This document shows, piece after piece, positions 51,566 to 59,254 of a stretch of 64,000 bases of DNA. The notes under the pieces were generated by a model. The model worked only from the letters and a program-made list of their open reading frames with translations, was not told where the DNA came from and made no database searches. The DNA lies in NCBI RefSeq assembly GCF_016031625.1, contig NZ_JACCHP010000023.1:1-64000 (forward strand), read 5' to 3'. Origin of the DNA: Bradyrhizobium agreste. GTDB taxonomy: Bacteria; Pseudomonadota; Alphaproteobacteria; Rhizobiales; Xanthobacteraceae. Position numbers and translations under genes: made by a program. The first letter of the stretch is position 1. Each line of letters begins with the position of its first letter.

Positions 51566-52819
51566 ATGAGCCGTGCCAACCGTACCGACCACATCCGCCT
51601 GACCTCCCATCCGGAGCCGGGCCGGAAGGCCGCCTTTCCCATTCATTGGGGCGCCACTGATGCGCGCGCCCGCGGGCCGGTCATCGGTACGGTGTCGCGC
51701 GCCGGGGACCGCAACGTGATCGGCAGCCATGGCGGGTCCTATGCGATGTACCGGGCGCTCGCGGTCTCCGCCGGCGCGCTTGATCCGATTCGAAGGCCCG
51801 ATCTCACCAACACCTTTCCGGCCGCGACCATCGGCCCGTTCCCGCAATGGAGCGATCCCACCAAGATCGTCGCGCTCGATCCCTGGGGGCATCTGGTCGC
51901 CGAGAACTTCCGCCAGGAGATCGCCGAGGGCGCGGACATCCGCCCGAGCATCGCGGTGACGCGGGCGCGACTCGACCTGCCGGAGATCCGCGACGCGCTC
52001 GCCGCAAAGCGGTTGCGCGCCGACGGCGAGGTCGTGCACGCCAATGGCAGCGTCTCGGTGGTGAAGATCGCGATCGATCCGGTGTGGTATCTGCCGGGCC
52101 TCGCCGCGCGCTTCGGCACCGGCGAGACCGAGCTGCGGCGCACGCTGTTCGAGCAGACCGCCGGCATGTTCCCGGAGCTGGTGACGCGCCCAGACATGAA
52201 GGTGTTCCTGCCGCCGATCGGCGGCACCACGGTGTACCTGTTCGGCGATGTGACGAAACTGCCGGACCATCGCACCAGGATCACCTGCCGCGTGCATGAC
52301 GAGTGCAACGGCTCCGACGTGTTCGGCTCCGACATCTGCACCTGCCGGCCCTATCTGATCCACGGCATCGAGGAATCCGCGCGCGGCGCGCAGGAGGGCG
52401 GGCTCGGGCTCGTCGTCTACAACCGGAAAGAGGGTCGCGCGCTCGGCGAGGTCACCAAATTCCTGGTCTACAATGCGCGCAAGCGGCAGGAGGACGGCGA
52501 TGCGGCCGCCGCCTATTTCGAGCGCACCGAATGCGTGGCCGGCGTCCAGGATGCGCGCTTCCAGCAATTGATGCCGGATACGATCCACTGGCTCGGCCTC
52601 AAGCGCATCGATCGCTTCCTGTCGATGAGCGACATGAAATACGACGCGCTGACCTCGCAAGGCATCGACATCGTCGAGCGCGTGCCGATCCCGCTGGAGC
52701 TGATTCCGGCCGATGCCCATGTCGAGATCGCCGCCAAGAAAGCCGCCGGCTATTACTCCACCGACATCGCGCCGGAGCAGTCCGTGAACGTCGTCGGGCG
52801 TTCGCTGGAAAAATACTGA
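51566..52819 (+). CDS. GTP cyclohydrolase II-like protein of the URC uracil-degradation pathway (Urc1-like)
   Basis: 417 residues, far longer than riboflavin RibA. The first 210 residues are an extension specific to the uracil-catabolic (URC) subgroup. The cyclohydrolase core retains the zinc-binding pattern C-x10-C-x-C (Cys247, Cys258, Cys260 in HDECNGSDVFGSDICTC). In the yeast URC pathway, Urc1 acts on a phosphoribosylated pyrimidine rather than GTP, opening the ring to ribosylurea phosphate. The next gene, DUF1688, starts 5 bp downstream and a uracil phosphoribosyltransferase follows, which strongly supports this assignment over riboflavin synthesis. Confidence 0.9.
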   Translation: MSRANRTDHIRLTSHPEPGRKAAFPIHWGATDARARGPVIGTVSRAGDRNVIGSHGGSYAMYRALAVSAGALDPIRRPDLTNTFPAATIGPFPQWSDPTKIVALDPWGHLVAENFRQEIAEGADIRPSIAVTRARLDLPEIRDALAAKRLRADGEVVHANGSVSVVKIAIDPVWYLPGLAARFGTGETELRRTLFEQTAGMFPELVTRPDMKVFLPPIGGTTVYLFGDVTKLPDHRTRITCRVHDECNGSDVFGSDICTCRPYLIHGIEESARGAQEGGLGLVVYNRKEGRALGEVTKFLVYNARKRQEDGDAAAAYFERTECVAGVQDARFQQLMPDTIHWLGLKRIDRFLSMSDMKYDALTSQGIDIVERVPIPLELIPADAHVEIAAKKAAGYYSTDIAPEQSVNVVGRSLEKY

Positions 52820-52824
52820 TCGCG

Positions 52825-54063
52825 ATGGCCGACGCTTTGGAATCGCAGGCGCGCGCGCTGCTCACCGCAAAGGCGGTGCGCGCGCGCGCCGGGCAGATGC
52901 TCGAGCTCGGCCTCGCCGGCGGGCTCACTTATTTCACTGTCGATCTCGACCGCATCGATGGCGTCGCGGAGGCCGTGCTCGCGGTCACGCGTAGAGCCTA
53001 TCCGACGCTCGACATTCCCTTTCATGCGCGCTGGCGGCACTTCGTGCTCGGCGGCGTCGACCGCTGGGCCCGGCTTGCCGATGCTGGGTGCTGGCCGGAT
53101 CGCGCGGCGCGGGCGCGCGCCGAGTTCGACGTCGCCATCGTCAGCGTGCTGCTCGATGCCGGCGCCGGCGCGGCGTGGCGCTATCGCGACGCCGTGACAG
53201 GCGAAGCCATCGGCCGCTCCGAAGGGCTCGCGATCGCGAGCCTCGACATGTTCGCGCGCGGGCTGTTTTCGCGCGATGCGCGTGCACCGTTCAGGGCAGA
53301 TGCGGAGGTGCTTGAAAGACTGCATCTTGCCTCACTCACGTCCGCCTTTCAGGTGACCGACGCCAATCCGCTGCTCGGCCTCGAGGGACGCACCGACCTG
53401 CTGCGGCGTCTGGGCAGGCAGGTCTCCGAGCATGCGGACGTGTTCGGCCTGCACGATACGCCGCGGCCGGGCGGGCTGTTCGATCATATCGCGGCGCAGG
53501 CGATCGGCGGCACTGTTGCTGCGCCCGCAATTCTGTCCGCGGTGCTGAACCAGCTCGGGCCGATCTGGCCGTCGCGGCTCGCGCTCGCGGGCGTCCCGCT
53601 CGGCGATTGCTGGCGGCATCCTGCGATCAAGGCGGACGACGGCACGGCAGGCCTCGTGCCGCTGCACAAGCTGTCGCAATGGCTGAGCTATTCGCTGATC
53701 GAACCGCTCCAGCGCGCCGGCCTCGAAGTGACCGACATCGACGGCCTCACCGGGCTCGCCGAATATCGCAATGGCGGCCTGTTCGTCGACCATGAGGTGC
53801 TGCGCCTGCGCGATGCCGCGGACGCCGAGCGCGAGCATGAAGTGGATTCGCTGCTCGTCGTGGAGTGGCGCGCGCTGACGGTCGCGCTGCTCGACCGGCT
53901 GGCGGAATTGGTTCGCGCCAAGCTCGGCCGCACGCCCGAGACGTTGCCGCTTGCGAGCATCCTCGAAGGCGGCACCTGGGCGGCCGGCCGCGCCATCGCA
54001 TTTACACGCCGTCCCGACGGCTCGCCGCCGCTCAAGGTCATCAGCGACGGCACGGTTTTCTAA
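52825..54063 (+). CDS. DUF1688 (Urc4/Urg3-like) protein
   Basis: 412 residues. Family DUF1688 is known as Urc4 in yeasts and is essential for uracil use as nitrogen source, but its reaction is undefined. Conserved-looking segments: TLDIPFHARWRHF, DSLLVVEWRALTVALLDRLA, EYRNGGLFVDHEVL and LPLASILEGGTWAAGRAIA. No membrane helix or signal. The ATG at 52825 lies 5 bp after the cyclohydrolase-like gene. It may process the ribosylurea-phosphate intermediate or release urea. Confidence 0.9.
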   Translation: MADALESQARALLTAKAVRARAGQMLELGLAGGLTYFTVDLDRIDGVAEAVLAVTRRAYPTLDIPFHARWRHFVLGGVDRWARLADAGCWPDRAARARAEFDVAIVSVLLDAGAGAAWRYRDAVTGEAIGRSEGLAIASLDMFARGLFSRDARAPFRADAEVLERLHLASLTSAFQVTDANPLLGLEGRTDLLRRLGRQVSEHADVFGLHDTPRPGGLFDHIAAQAIGGTVAAPAILSAVLNQLGPIWPSRLALAGVPLGDCWRHPAIKADDGTAGLVPLHKLSQWLSYSLIEPLQRAGLEVTDIDGLTGLAEYRNGGLFVDHEVLRLRDAADAEREHEVDSLLVVEWRALTVALLDRLAELVRAKLGRTPETLPLASILEGGTWAAGRAIAFTRRPDGSPPLKVISDGTVF

Positions 54064-54204
54064 ACCCTCTCCCCTTGTGGGAGAGGGTGCCTCGCGACGC
54101 GAGGCGGGTGAGGGGTATGTCTCCGCGGACACATCTCTCGCCTGAATTCGTGGAGACAACCCCTCATCCGGCGCTTCGCGCCACCTCCCACAAGGGGAGA
54201 AGGA
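54064..54204. repeat. Palindromic intergenic repeat, family A-like, inside the URC cluster
   Basis: CCCTCTCCCCTTGTGGGAGA at the left and CCTCCCACAAGGGGAG at the right, with CATCCGGCGCTTCGCGCCAC inside. It fills the gap between the DUF1688 and upp genes and could uncouple their expression. Confidence 0.8.
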
Positions 54205-54217
54205 AGAAAGGCAGATC

Positions 54218-54847
54218 ATGGAAGGCGTCACGATCGTCGATCATCCGCTGGTGCAGCACAAGCTGACGCTGGTGCGCGACAAGTCCATCTCGACCAAGTC
54301 GTTCCGCGAGCTGATCAAGGAGATCGGCATGCTTTTGTGCTACGAGGTGACGCGCGACCTGCCGCTCACCGACACCGTGATCGAGACGCCGCTGGCGACG
54401 ATGCATTCGGCCAAGATCGCCGGCAAGAAGCTGGTGTTCGTGCCGATGCTGCGCGCCGGCACCACCTTCGTCGACGGCATGATGGACCTCGTGCCGACCG
54501 CGCGCGTCGCCCATATCGGCCTCTACCGCCAGCCGCACAGCTTTGCCGCGGTGGAGTACTTCTTCAAATCGCCCTCCGATCTCAGCGAGCGCCTCGCCAT
54601 CGTGGTGACGCCGGTGGTCGCCACCGCCAACACCACTGTTGCTGCCATCGATCGGCTGAAGGAGCGCGGTGCCAGGGAAATTCGCCTCGCCTGTCTGATT
54701 GCGGCTCCGGAAGGTCTCGAGCGCCTGCGCGGCCTGCATCCGGACGTGCACATCTGGACGGCCGCGGTGGATGAAGGTCTCGACGAGAACGGCTTCATCC
54801 TGCCGGGCCTCGGCGATGCCGGCGACCGCGCCTATGGGACGCGGTAA
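54218..54847 (+). CDS. upp: Uracil phosphoribosyltransferase (URC-associated)
   Basis: 209 residues. It converts uracil and PRPP to UMP or, in the URC pathway, prepares uracil for ring opening. Family segments are clear: HPLVQHKLTLVRDKSI, VPMLRAGTTFVDGMMDLVPTARVAHIGLYR, DRLKERGAREIRLACLIAAPEGLERL and GLGDAGDRAYGT. The PRPP loop differs from housekeeping Upp: the usual DPMLATGG reads TPVVATAN (Thr131 for Asp, Ala137 for Gly). Its place behind Urc1- and Urc4-like genes marks it as the catabolic paralogue. Confidence 0.93.
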   Translation: MEGVTIVDHPLVQHKLTLVRDKSISTKSFRELIKEIGMLLCYEVTRDLPLTDTVIETPLATMHSAKIAGKKLVFVPMLRAGTTFVDGMMDLVPTARVAHIGLYRQPHSFAAVEYFFKSPSDLSERLAIVVTPVVATANTTVAAIDRLKERGAREIRLACLIAAPEGLERLRGLHPDVHIWTAAVDEGLDENGFILPGLGDAGDRAYGTR

Positions 54848-54862
54848 GTGCTGCGCGTTTTA

Positions 54863-54887
54863 GGAACAGCTTCGACCGCGCGAGGTT
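54863..54887 (+). promoter_or_regulatory. Candidate EcfG-type promoter
   Basis: GGAAC-N16-GGTT, one mismatch from GGAAC-N16/17-CGTT, 25 bp ahead of the small membrane protein ATG at 54913. The short distance fits a short leader. Pattern match only. Confidence 0.4.
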
Positions 54888-54912
54888 CTCCTGCTCTAAC
54901 ATGGAGAGCACG

Positions 54913-55125
54913 ATGACCTATCAAGATGACGACCGCAGGGCCGACAGAGCGCGCCGCAACAGCCCGGTCGGCTGGGCAATCGGCGCGATCTTCGTGATCG
55001 CCGTGGTCGCCGCCGTCTTCTTCTACAATGGACGCGAGGTCGGTCCCCAAACCACGACCTCAAATCCGAACACGGCGCCGAACGTCACCACCGGATCAAA
55101 TCCGCCCGCTACGCCGGCAAAGTGA
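54913..55125 (+). CDS. Small single-helix membrane protein
   Basis: 70 residues (MTYQDDDRRADRARRNSPVG..., then a membrane helix at about 21-38 and a Thr/Asn/Pro-rich periplasmic tail). The ATG at 54913 is preferred over 54901 because GGAG (54904-54907) precedes it. Unknown function. A possible stress-sigma promoter lies directly upstream. Confidence 0.65.
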   Translation: MTYQDDDRRADRARRNSPVGWAIGAIFVIAVVAAVFFYNGREVGPQTTTSNPNTAPNVTTGSNPPATPAK

Positions 55126-55132
55126 CGGGCCA

Positions 55133-55235
55133 GAGCATGATCCGGAAAGAGTGCGTAGCGGTTTTCCGAAAAGATCATGCTCAAACAAAAACCTAAAGCG
55201 CGATGACGATTTTTCCTGTTCGCATCGCGCTTTAG
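55133..55235. repeat. Double hairpin repeat, family E (GAGCATGATCCGGAAA type)
   Basis: Two adjacent inverted repeats: GAGCATGATC/GATCATGCTC (55133-55182), then CTAAAGCGCGATG/CATCGCGCTTTAG (55193-55235, 13-bp perfect arms). Similar pairs are common in Rhizobiales intergenic DNA. It lies between convergent genes and could terminate both. Confidence 0.75.
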
Positions 55236-55244
55236 GGTAGGCCG

Positions 55245-56354
55245 TCACACCTTCCCGCTGCCGCAAATGCCCTTCAGGGCCTGCCACTCCTTATCGCTCA
55301 GCAGCGGCGGGCCGCTGGCGGGCCGATCCTCCGTCGTCATGCGTGCGAGGCGGTCCTCGGTCAGCGGATGGCTGGCGAGAATGTTCGACAGACCGGAGCC
55401 GCCCTCCTTGCCGGTGATGCGGAACATCAATTGGGCAGCAGGCTTCGGCGAACGGCCGAGCGCATGCATGATCTCGATCGCGAAAGTGTCGGCGCCGGTC
55501 TCCGCTTCGCGCGAATAGGACGCTTCGACCAGGCTGCGCGAGGCGAAGATCACGGCCGATGAGCCGGTGATGTCGCCGAACAACAGGCCGATCAGGAATG
55601 AGGTGCCGCCATTGTAGATCAGCCCGCGCATGTTGTCGTGATGCTTGAGATGGCCGAGCTCGTGGGCGAGGATGCCGGCAAGCTCGTCGGGACTCTCGGC
55701 CTTGTCGAGCAGCCCCTTCAGGACGAACACCTTGCCGCCGGGCAGCGCGAAGGCATTCGGCACCGAGGTCGGCAGCACGCCGGCCGTCATGGTGTCGTCG
55801 AGGCCGGCCGCATCGCGCAGGCGGTTGACGAGCTTGGCGAACGCGGCCTTGCCCGCGGGGTCTTCGCATACGCTGCGGCCGAAGATGGTCTTCATCTGGA
55901 CCTCGGCCGCGTCGCCGATGCGCCGTTCGACAGGCTTCGGCACCAGCGGCGCGAGCCGGTCGGCGGCGAGCGGCACGCCGAACAGGACGACGCAGACGAT
56001 GGAGACGGCGGCGGCAACCGACCAGCCCACGATCTTGGCGACGCCGCTGCGCGTCGTCCGGTGCTCGTCGAGACGCGTGCAGCGGGCGGCCACCTCCGCG
56101 GCGAGCGCCGCATCGCGGATCTCCAGCCGAGCCAGAGGCGGTGCGGACGTCGCAGCCAGGCGCAGGGTTCCCGGGGGACCGTCGGCGCGACGAATGTCGG
56201 CATAGGTCCAGCGAACGGGCGTTGCGCCGTCCTCGGCGATCTCGAGCGCATCGCCGAGGGTCAGCGTCACCTGCCGTCTGCGGCTCGACACGCCGTCGAA
56301 GAAGATGGTCGGCTTGACCGGCTGCGCCGGGGTCTCGGCAAACACGTCACTCAC
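55245..56354 (-). CDS. M48-family metallopeptidase, membrane-anchored
   Basis: 369 residues. An N-terminal soluble part (1-100), one membrane helix (about 107-127), then a peptidase domain with the zinc motif HELGH (231-235) and a downstream Glu ligand in SYSREAETGADTFA. The HPLTEDRLARM segment completes the M48 pattern. A membrane-associated quality-control or processing protease. It starts 3 bp after the DUF898 gene, so the two form an operon. Confidence 0.9.
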   Translation of the reverse strand: MSDVFAETPAQPVKPTIFFDGVSSRRRQVTLTLGDALEIAEDGATPVRWTYADIRRADGPPGTLRLAATSAPPLARLEIRDAALAAEVAARCTRLDEHRTTRSGVAKIVGWSVAAAVSIVCVVLFGVPLAADRLAPLVPKPVERRIGDAAEVQMKTIFGRSVCEDPAGKAAFAKLVNRLRDAAGLDDTMTAGVLPTSVPNAFALPGGKVFVLKGLLDKAESPDELAGILAHELGHLKHHDNMRGLIYNGGTSFLIGLLFGDITGSSAVIFASRSLVEASYSREAETGADTFAIEIMHALGRSPKPAAQLMFRITGKEGGSGLSNILASHPLTEDRLARMTTEDRPASGPPLLSDKEWQALKGICGSGKV

Positions 56355-56357
56355 AGC

Positions 56358-57512
56358 TCAGAATCCCGCGACATCGAGTCCGTCGGCAAAGCCTTCGCCG
56401 AGCGCGCCGGCAAGCTGACCGCTGCCGCGCACGTCCGCCGCGGCCCAGATGTTGTGCACCTCGACGGTCTCCAGCACCTTGGCCCAAAGATCGCGCTGAA
56501 GATAGACGCGCATCACGATGTTGATGGCAAGGGCGAGTGCGAAATAGCCTGTTACCATCATCACCACCATTGGGATGCTCTTCGTCGCATTGTCGCCGGC
56601 GAAGATCTCCTCGGCCGGAACGCCGGTCAGCGCGACCACGAGCAAGGCGCTGCCGCCCATATAGGCCGCGAACGCGACTGTGAGCAGCATCCACCAGCCG
56701 ATCACTTTCCAGTACAGGCCGTAGAAGGCGTCATGAGGCAGGTTCGAGGACAGGCTGACGCCACCGATGCGGATGCCGTCGAGCCACCAGCGCCATTCGC
56801 GCGCCTTGAACTCGGCATAGAAGAACGGTGCGAGCGGGAAGATGAAGAGCGCGATTGGGCTGAGCAGCCACAGCCACCAGCCCCGCTTGAAGAAGGTCCA
56901 GCCGTCGGCTTCGAAATCGCCGCGGAGATCGCCGTAATGGGTGTGCCGCATCTTATAGCGTTCGAGCGCAGCTGTGCGCCAGGGCAGCGCGAGACCGAGC
57001 GTCAGGAACACCAGCAAGCCCCACAGCATGGCGCGAAACGCGTAAGCCCAGCCCGAGCCGTCCATCCAGAAGCGGACGCCGCGCCAGACCGTGCGCGTCA
57101 GGCGGTAGCGCCGCGCGCGAAAAATCGCGAACTGGCCGAAAGCGTAGAAGGCGATGAATAAGGGCGTCGAGGCAAAGCCCTGCCAGCGCTCGAACTCGAT
57201 GCCGATAAGAAAATAGGCGAGATAGATCGGCACCAGGATCGCGAGCGCGAATAGGAAGCCGACCAGGAGCTCCTTGGCCCGACCGGTATATTCGGCCGCA
57301 TCGCCGTCGATCGCGGTGTGCGTCCACAGGTGACGGCGGATGTCGGTGACGAGCCAGAACCGGTAGAAGCCGAAGGTGACGAGCTCGAGCATGGCACCCT
57401 TGGTGACCGTTTTGCGGAACTCGGAGCGGCTGCCGGAGAAATCGACCCGCGTCGCCGGCAGCGGCGGAGGTAAGGGTTCGGACCCGATGGGGGTCCATTG
57501 CATGTCGTTCAC
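56358..57512 (-). CDS. DUF898 (YjgN-like) membrane protein
   Basis: 384 residues from a GTG at 57512 with GAGG eight bases upstream; the ATG two codons later is also possible. A DUF898 family member: FSGSRSEFRKTVTKGAMLELVTFGFYRFWLVTDIRRHLW, several hydrophobic helices, and a second FRAMLWGLLVFLTLGLALPWRTAALERYKMRHTHYGD unit. Inner-membrane protein of unknown function. Operon partner of the M48 peptidase, suggesting a role in membrane protein turnover. Confidence 0.85.
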   Translation of the reverse strand: MNDMQWTPIGSEPLPPPLPATRVDFSGSRSEFRKTVTKGAMLELVTFGFYRFWLVTDIRRHLWTHTAIDGDAAEYTGRAKELLVGFLFALAILVPIYLAYFLIGIEFERWQGFASTPLFIAFYAFGQFAIFRARRYRLTRTVWRGVRFWMDGSGWAYAFRAMLWGLLVFLTLGLALPWRTAALERYKMRHTHYGDLRGDFEADGWTFFKRGWWLWLLSPIALFIFPLAPFFYAEFKAREWRWWLDGIRIGGVSLSSNLPHDAFYGLYWKVIGWWMLLTVAFAAYMGGSALLVVALTGVPAEEIFAGDNATKSIPMVVMMVTGYFALALAINIVMRVYLQRDLWAKVLETVEVHNIWAAADVRGSGQLAGALGEGFADGLDVAGF

Positions 57513-57812
57513 GGCGGCAACCTCGGGATGCGGTCTTGATCCGGTCAAACTATAGATCAGAGGTTGGTCGGTCCCCAAGATGGCGGGGTTCGATTTACCT
57601 CGATTTCAGGGAGGTTCTTGCACGATTCTCCACCGCGAGGCGTGTCGGAGGTCACGTTCGTGTGGCGGCGTGACGGCCGTTCGACGCTCTCGTGAAGGTT
57701 GGATGTGGCAAAACTCTCCCTTGCCCCGGCGCCGACAACCGGCTGTAATTGCAAATCAAATACCGCAGCGCAGAATTCAACGACGCGCGGTTCATATCGA
57801 GGGAGAACGGTC

Positions 57813-59078
57813 ATGCATGGGACCATCGAAAGCGCGGCCAAGCTCGACGCATTGCGCGAGCGCGCCATGTCGCTGCCGCTGGAGCAGTTCGATCCAGGCG
57901 ACCCTGAGTTGTTCAGGACCGATACGTTCTGGCCTTATTTCGACCGGCTGCGCCGCGAGGATCCCGTGCACTATTGCAAGGATTCGATGTTCGGGCCGTA
58001 TTGGTCGGTGACGCGCTACAACGACATCATGGAGATCGAGACCAACCATTCGGTGTTCTCCTCGGCCTCCGCGCTCGGAGGCATCACCATCCGCGACATC
58101 GATCCGGATCTGCGCCGCGAAAGCTTCATCGCGATGGACCCGCCGCGCCATGCCGCCCAGCGCAAGACCGTGGCGCCGATGTTCACGCCGACGCACCTGG
58201 ACAATCTCGCCATCAACATCCGCAAGCGCTCGGCCGAGTGCCTGGACAACCTTCCCCGCGGCGAGGTGTTCGACTGGGTCGATCGCGTCTCGATCGAGCT
58301 CACGACGCAGATGCTGGCGGTGCTGTTCGACTTCCCCTGGGAGGATCGCCGCAAGCTGACGCGCTGGTCGGACGTCGCCACCACGATACCCGGGCCCGAT
58401 GGCCTGGTCGCGACCGAGGACGAGCGGCAGGCCGAACTCGCCGAATGCGCGGCCTACTTCTCCCGCCTGTGGAAGGAGCGCATCGAACAGCCGCCGAAGA
58501 GCGACCTGCTGTCGATGATGGCGCATGGCGCCGCGACGCGCGACATGGATGCGAAGAACTTCCTCGGCAATCTCATTCTCTTGATCGTCGGCGGCAACGA
58601 CACCACGCGCAACACCATGTCGGGCTCGCTTCTCGCGTTGAGCCAGCATCCGGAGCAATATCGCAAGCTGCGCGAGAACCCCGATCTGCTCGACAGCTTC
58701 GTGCCGGAGGTGATCCGCTGGCAGACGCCGCTGGCGCATATGCGCCGCACGGCGCTCTCCGACTTCGAGTTCCGCGGCAAGCAGATCAAGAAGGGTGACA
58801 AGGTCGTGATGTGGTACGTCTCGGGCAACCGCGACGAGGAGGTGATCGACAAGCCCTACGAGTTCATCATCGATCGCGCCCGCCCGCGCACGCACCTGTC
58901 CTTCGGCTTCGGCATCCACCGTTGCGTCGGCCTCCGGCTTGCCGAGCTTCAGCTCAAGATTATTTGGGAGGAGATTCTCAAGCGGTTCGACCATATTGAC
59001 GTGGTCGGCGAGCCCAGGCGGGTCTATTCGAGTTTCGTCAAAGGGCTGGAAGAGCTGCCGGTCAAGATTGCTGCGTGA
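57813..59078 (+). CDS. Cytochrome P450, CYP153-like (first of a pair)
   Basis: 421 residues. Soluble class I bacterial P450. I-helix GGNDTTRNTMSG, the ExxR-containing VPEVIRWQTPLAHMRRTAL, VVMWYVSGNRDEEV and the heme-thiolate Cys371 in SFGFGIHRCVGLRLAELQ. The LAHMRRTA and GNRDE signatures fit CYP153A-type terminal alkane/fatty-acid hydroxylases. The start at 57813 has GGGAGAAC upstream. No ferredoxin or ferredoxin reductase gene is adjacent, so electron donors are encoded elsewhere. The second paralogue follows after a repeat. Confidence 0.92.
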   Translation: MHGTIESAAKLDALRERAMSLPLEQFDPGDPELFRTDTFWPYFDRLRREDPVHYCKDSMFGPYWSVTRYNDIMEIETNHSVFSSASALGGITIRDIDPDLRRESFIAMDPPRHAAQRKTVAPMFTPTHLDNLAINIRKRSAECLDNLPRGEVFDWVDRVSIELTTQMLAVLFDFPWEDRRKLTRWSDVATTIPGPDGLVATEDERQAELAECAAYFSRLWKERIEQPPKSDLLSMMAHGAATRDMDAKNFLGNLILLIVGGNDTTRNTMSGSLLALSQHPEQYRKLRENPDLLDSFVPEVIRWQTPLAHMRRTALSDFEFRGKQIKKGDKVVMWYVSGNRDEEVIDKPYEFIIDRARPRTHLSFGFGIHRCVGLRLAELQLKIIWEEILKRFDHIDVVGEPRRVYSSFVKGLEELPVKIAA

Positions 59079-59084
59079 GTCAAC

Positions 59085-59230
59085 TCCCTCTCCCGCTTGC
59101 GGGAGAGGGTTGGGGAGAGGGTGTCTCGACAACGGGACAATCCCCAAGAAGAGAAAGCCCTCACCCGGCGCGCGGGACGATGCTTCGCATCGCCCGGGAC
59201 GCGCCGACCTCTCCCGCAAGCGGGAGAGGT
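59085..59230. repeat. Palindromic intergenic repeat, family A, with inserted segment
   Basis: Family A copy starting CTCCCTCTCCCGCTTGCGGG and ending CCTCTCCCGCAAGCGGGAGA. The usual GCGCTTCGCGCC centre is replaced by a longer segment containing GACGATGCTTCGCATCGCCC. It lies between the two P450 genes. Confidence 0.85.
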
Positions 59231-59254
59231 GAGAAGCCAACTGGAGCCACGACG

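Noticed and set aside
51566..52819. The GTP cyclohydrolase II homologue considered as riboflavin-pathway ribA.
   Set aside because: It has a long extra N-terminal region and forms an operon with DUF1688 and a uracil phosphoribosyltransferase; no other rib gene is near.
57651..57674. GTCACG-N12-CGTGAC considered as an operator upstream of the first P450 gene.
   Set aside because: Six-base arms with a 12-base gap are expected by chance in this composition, and no regulator gene is adjacent.
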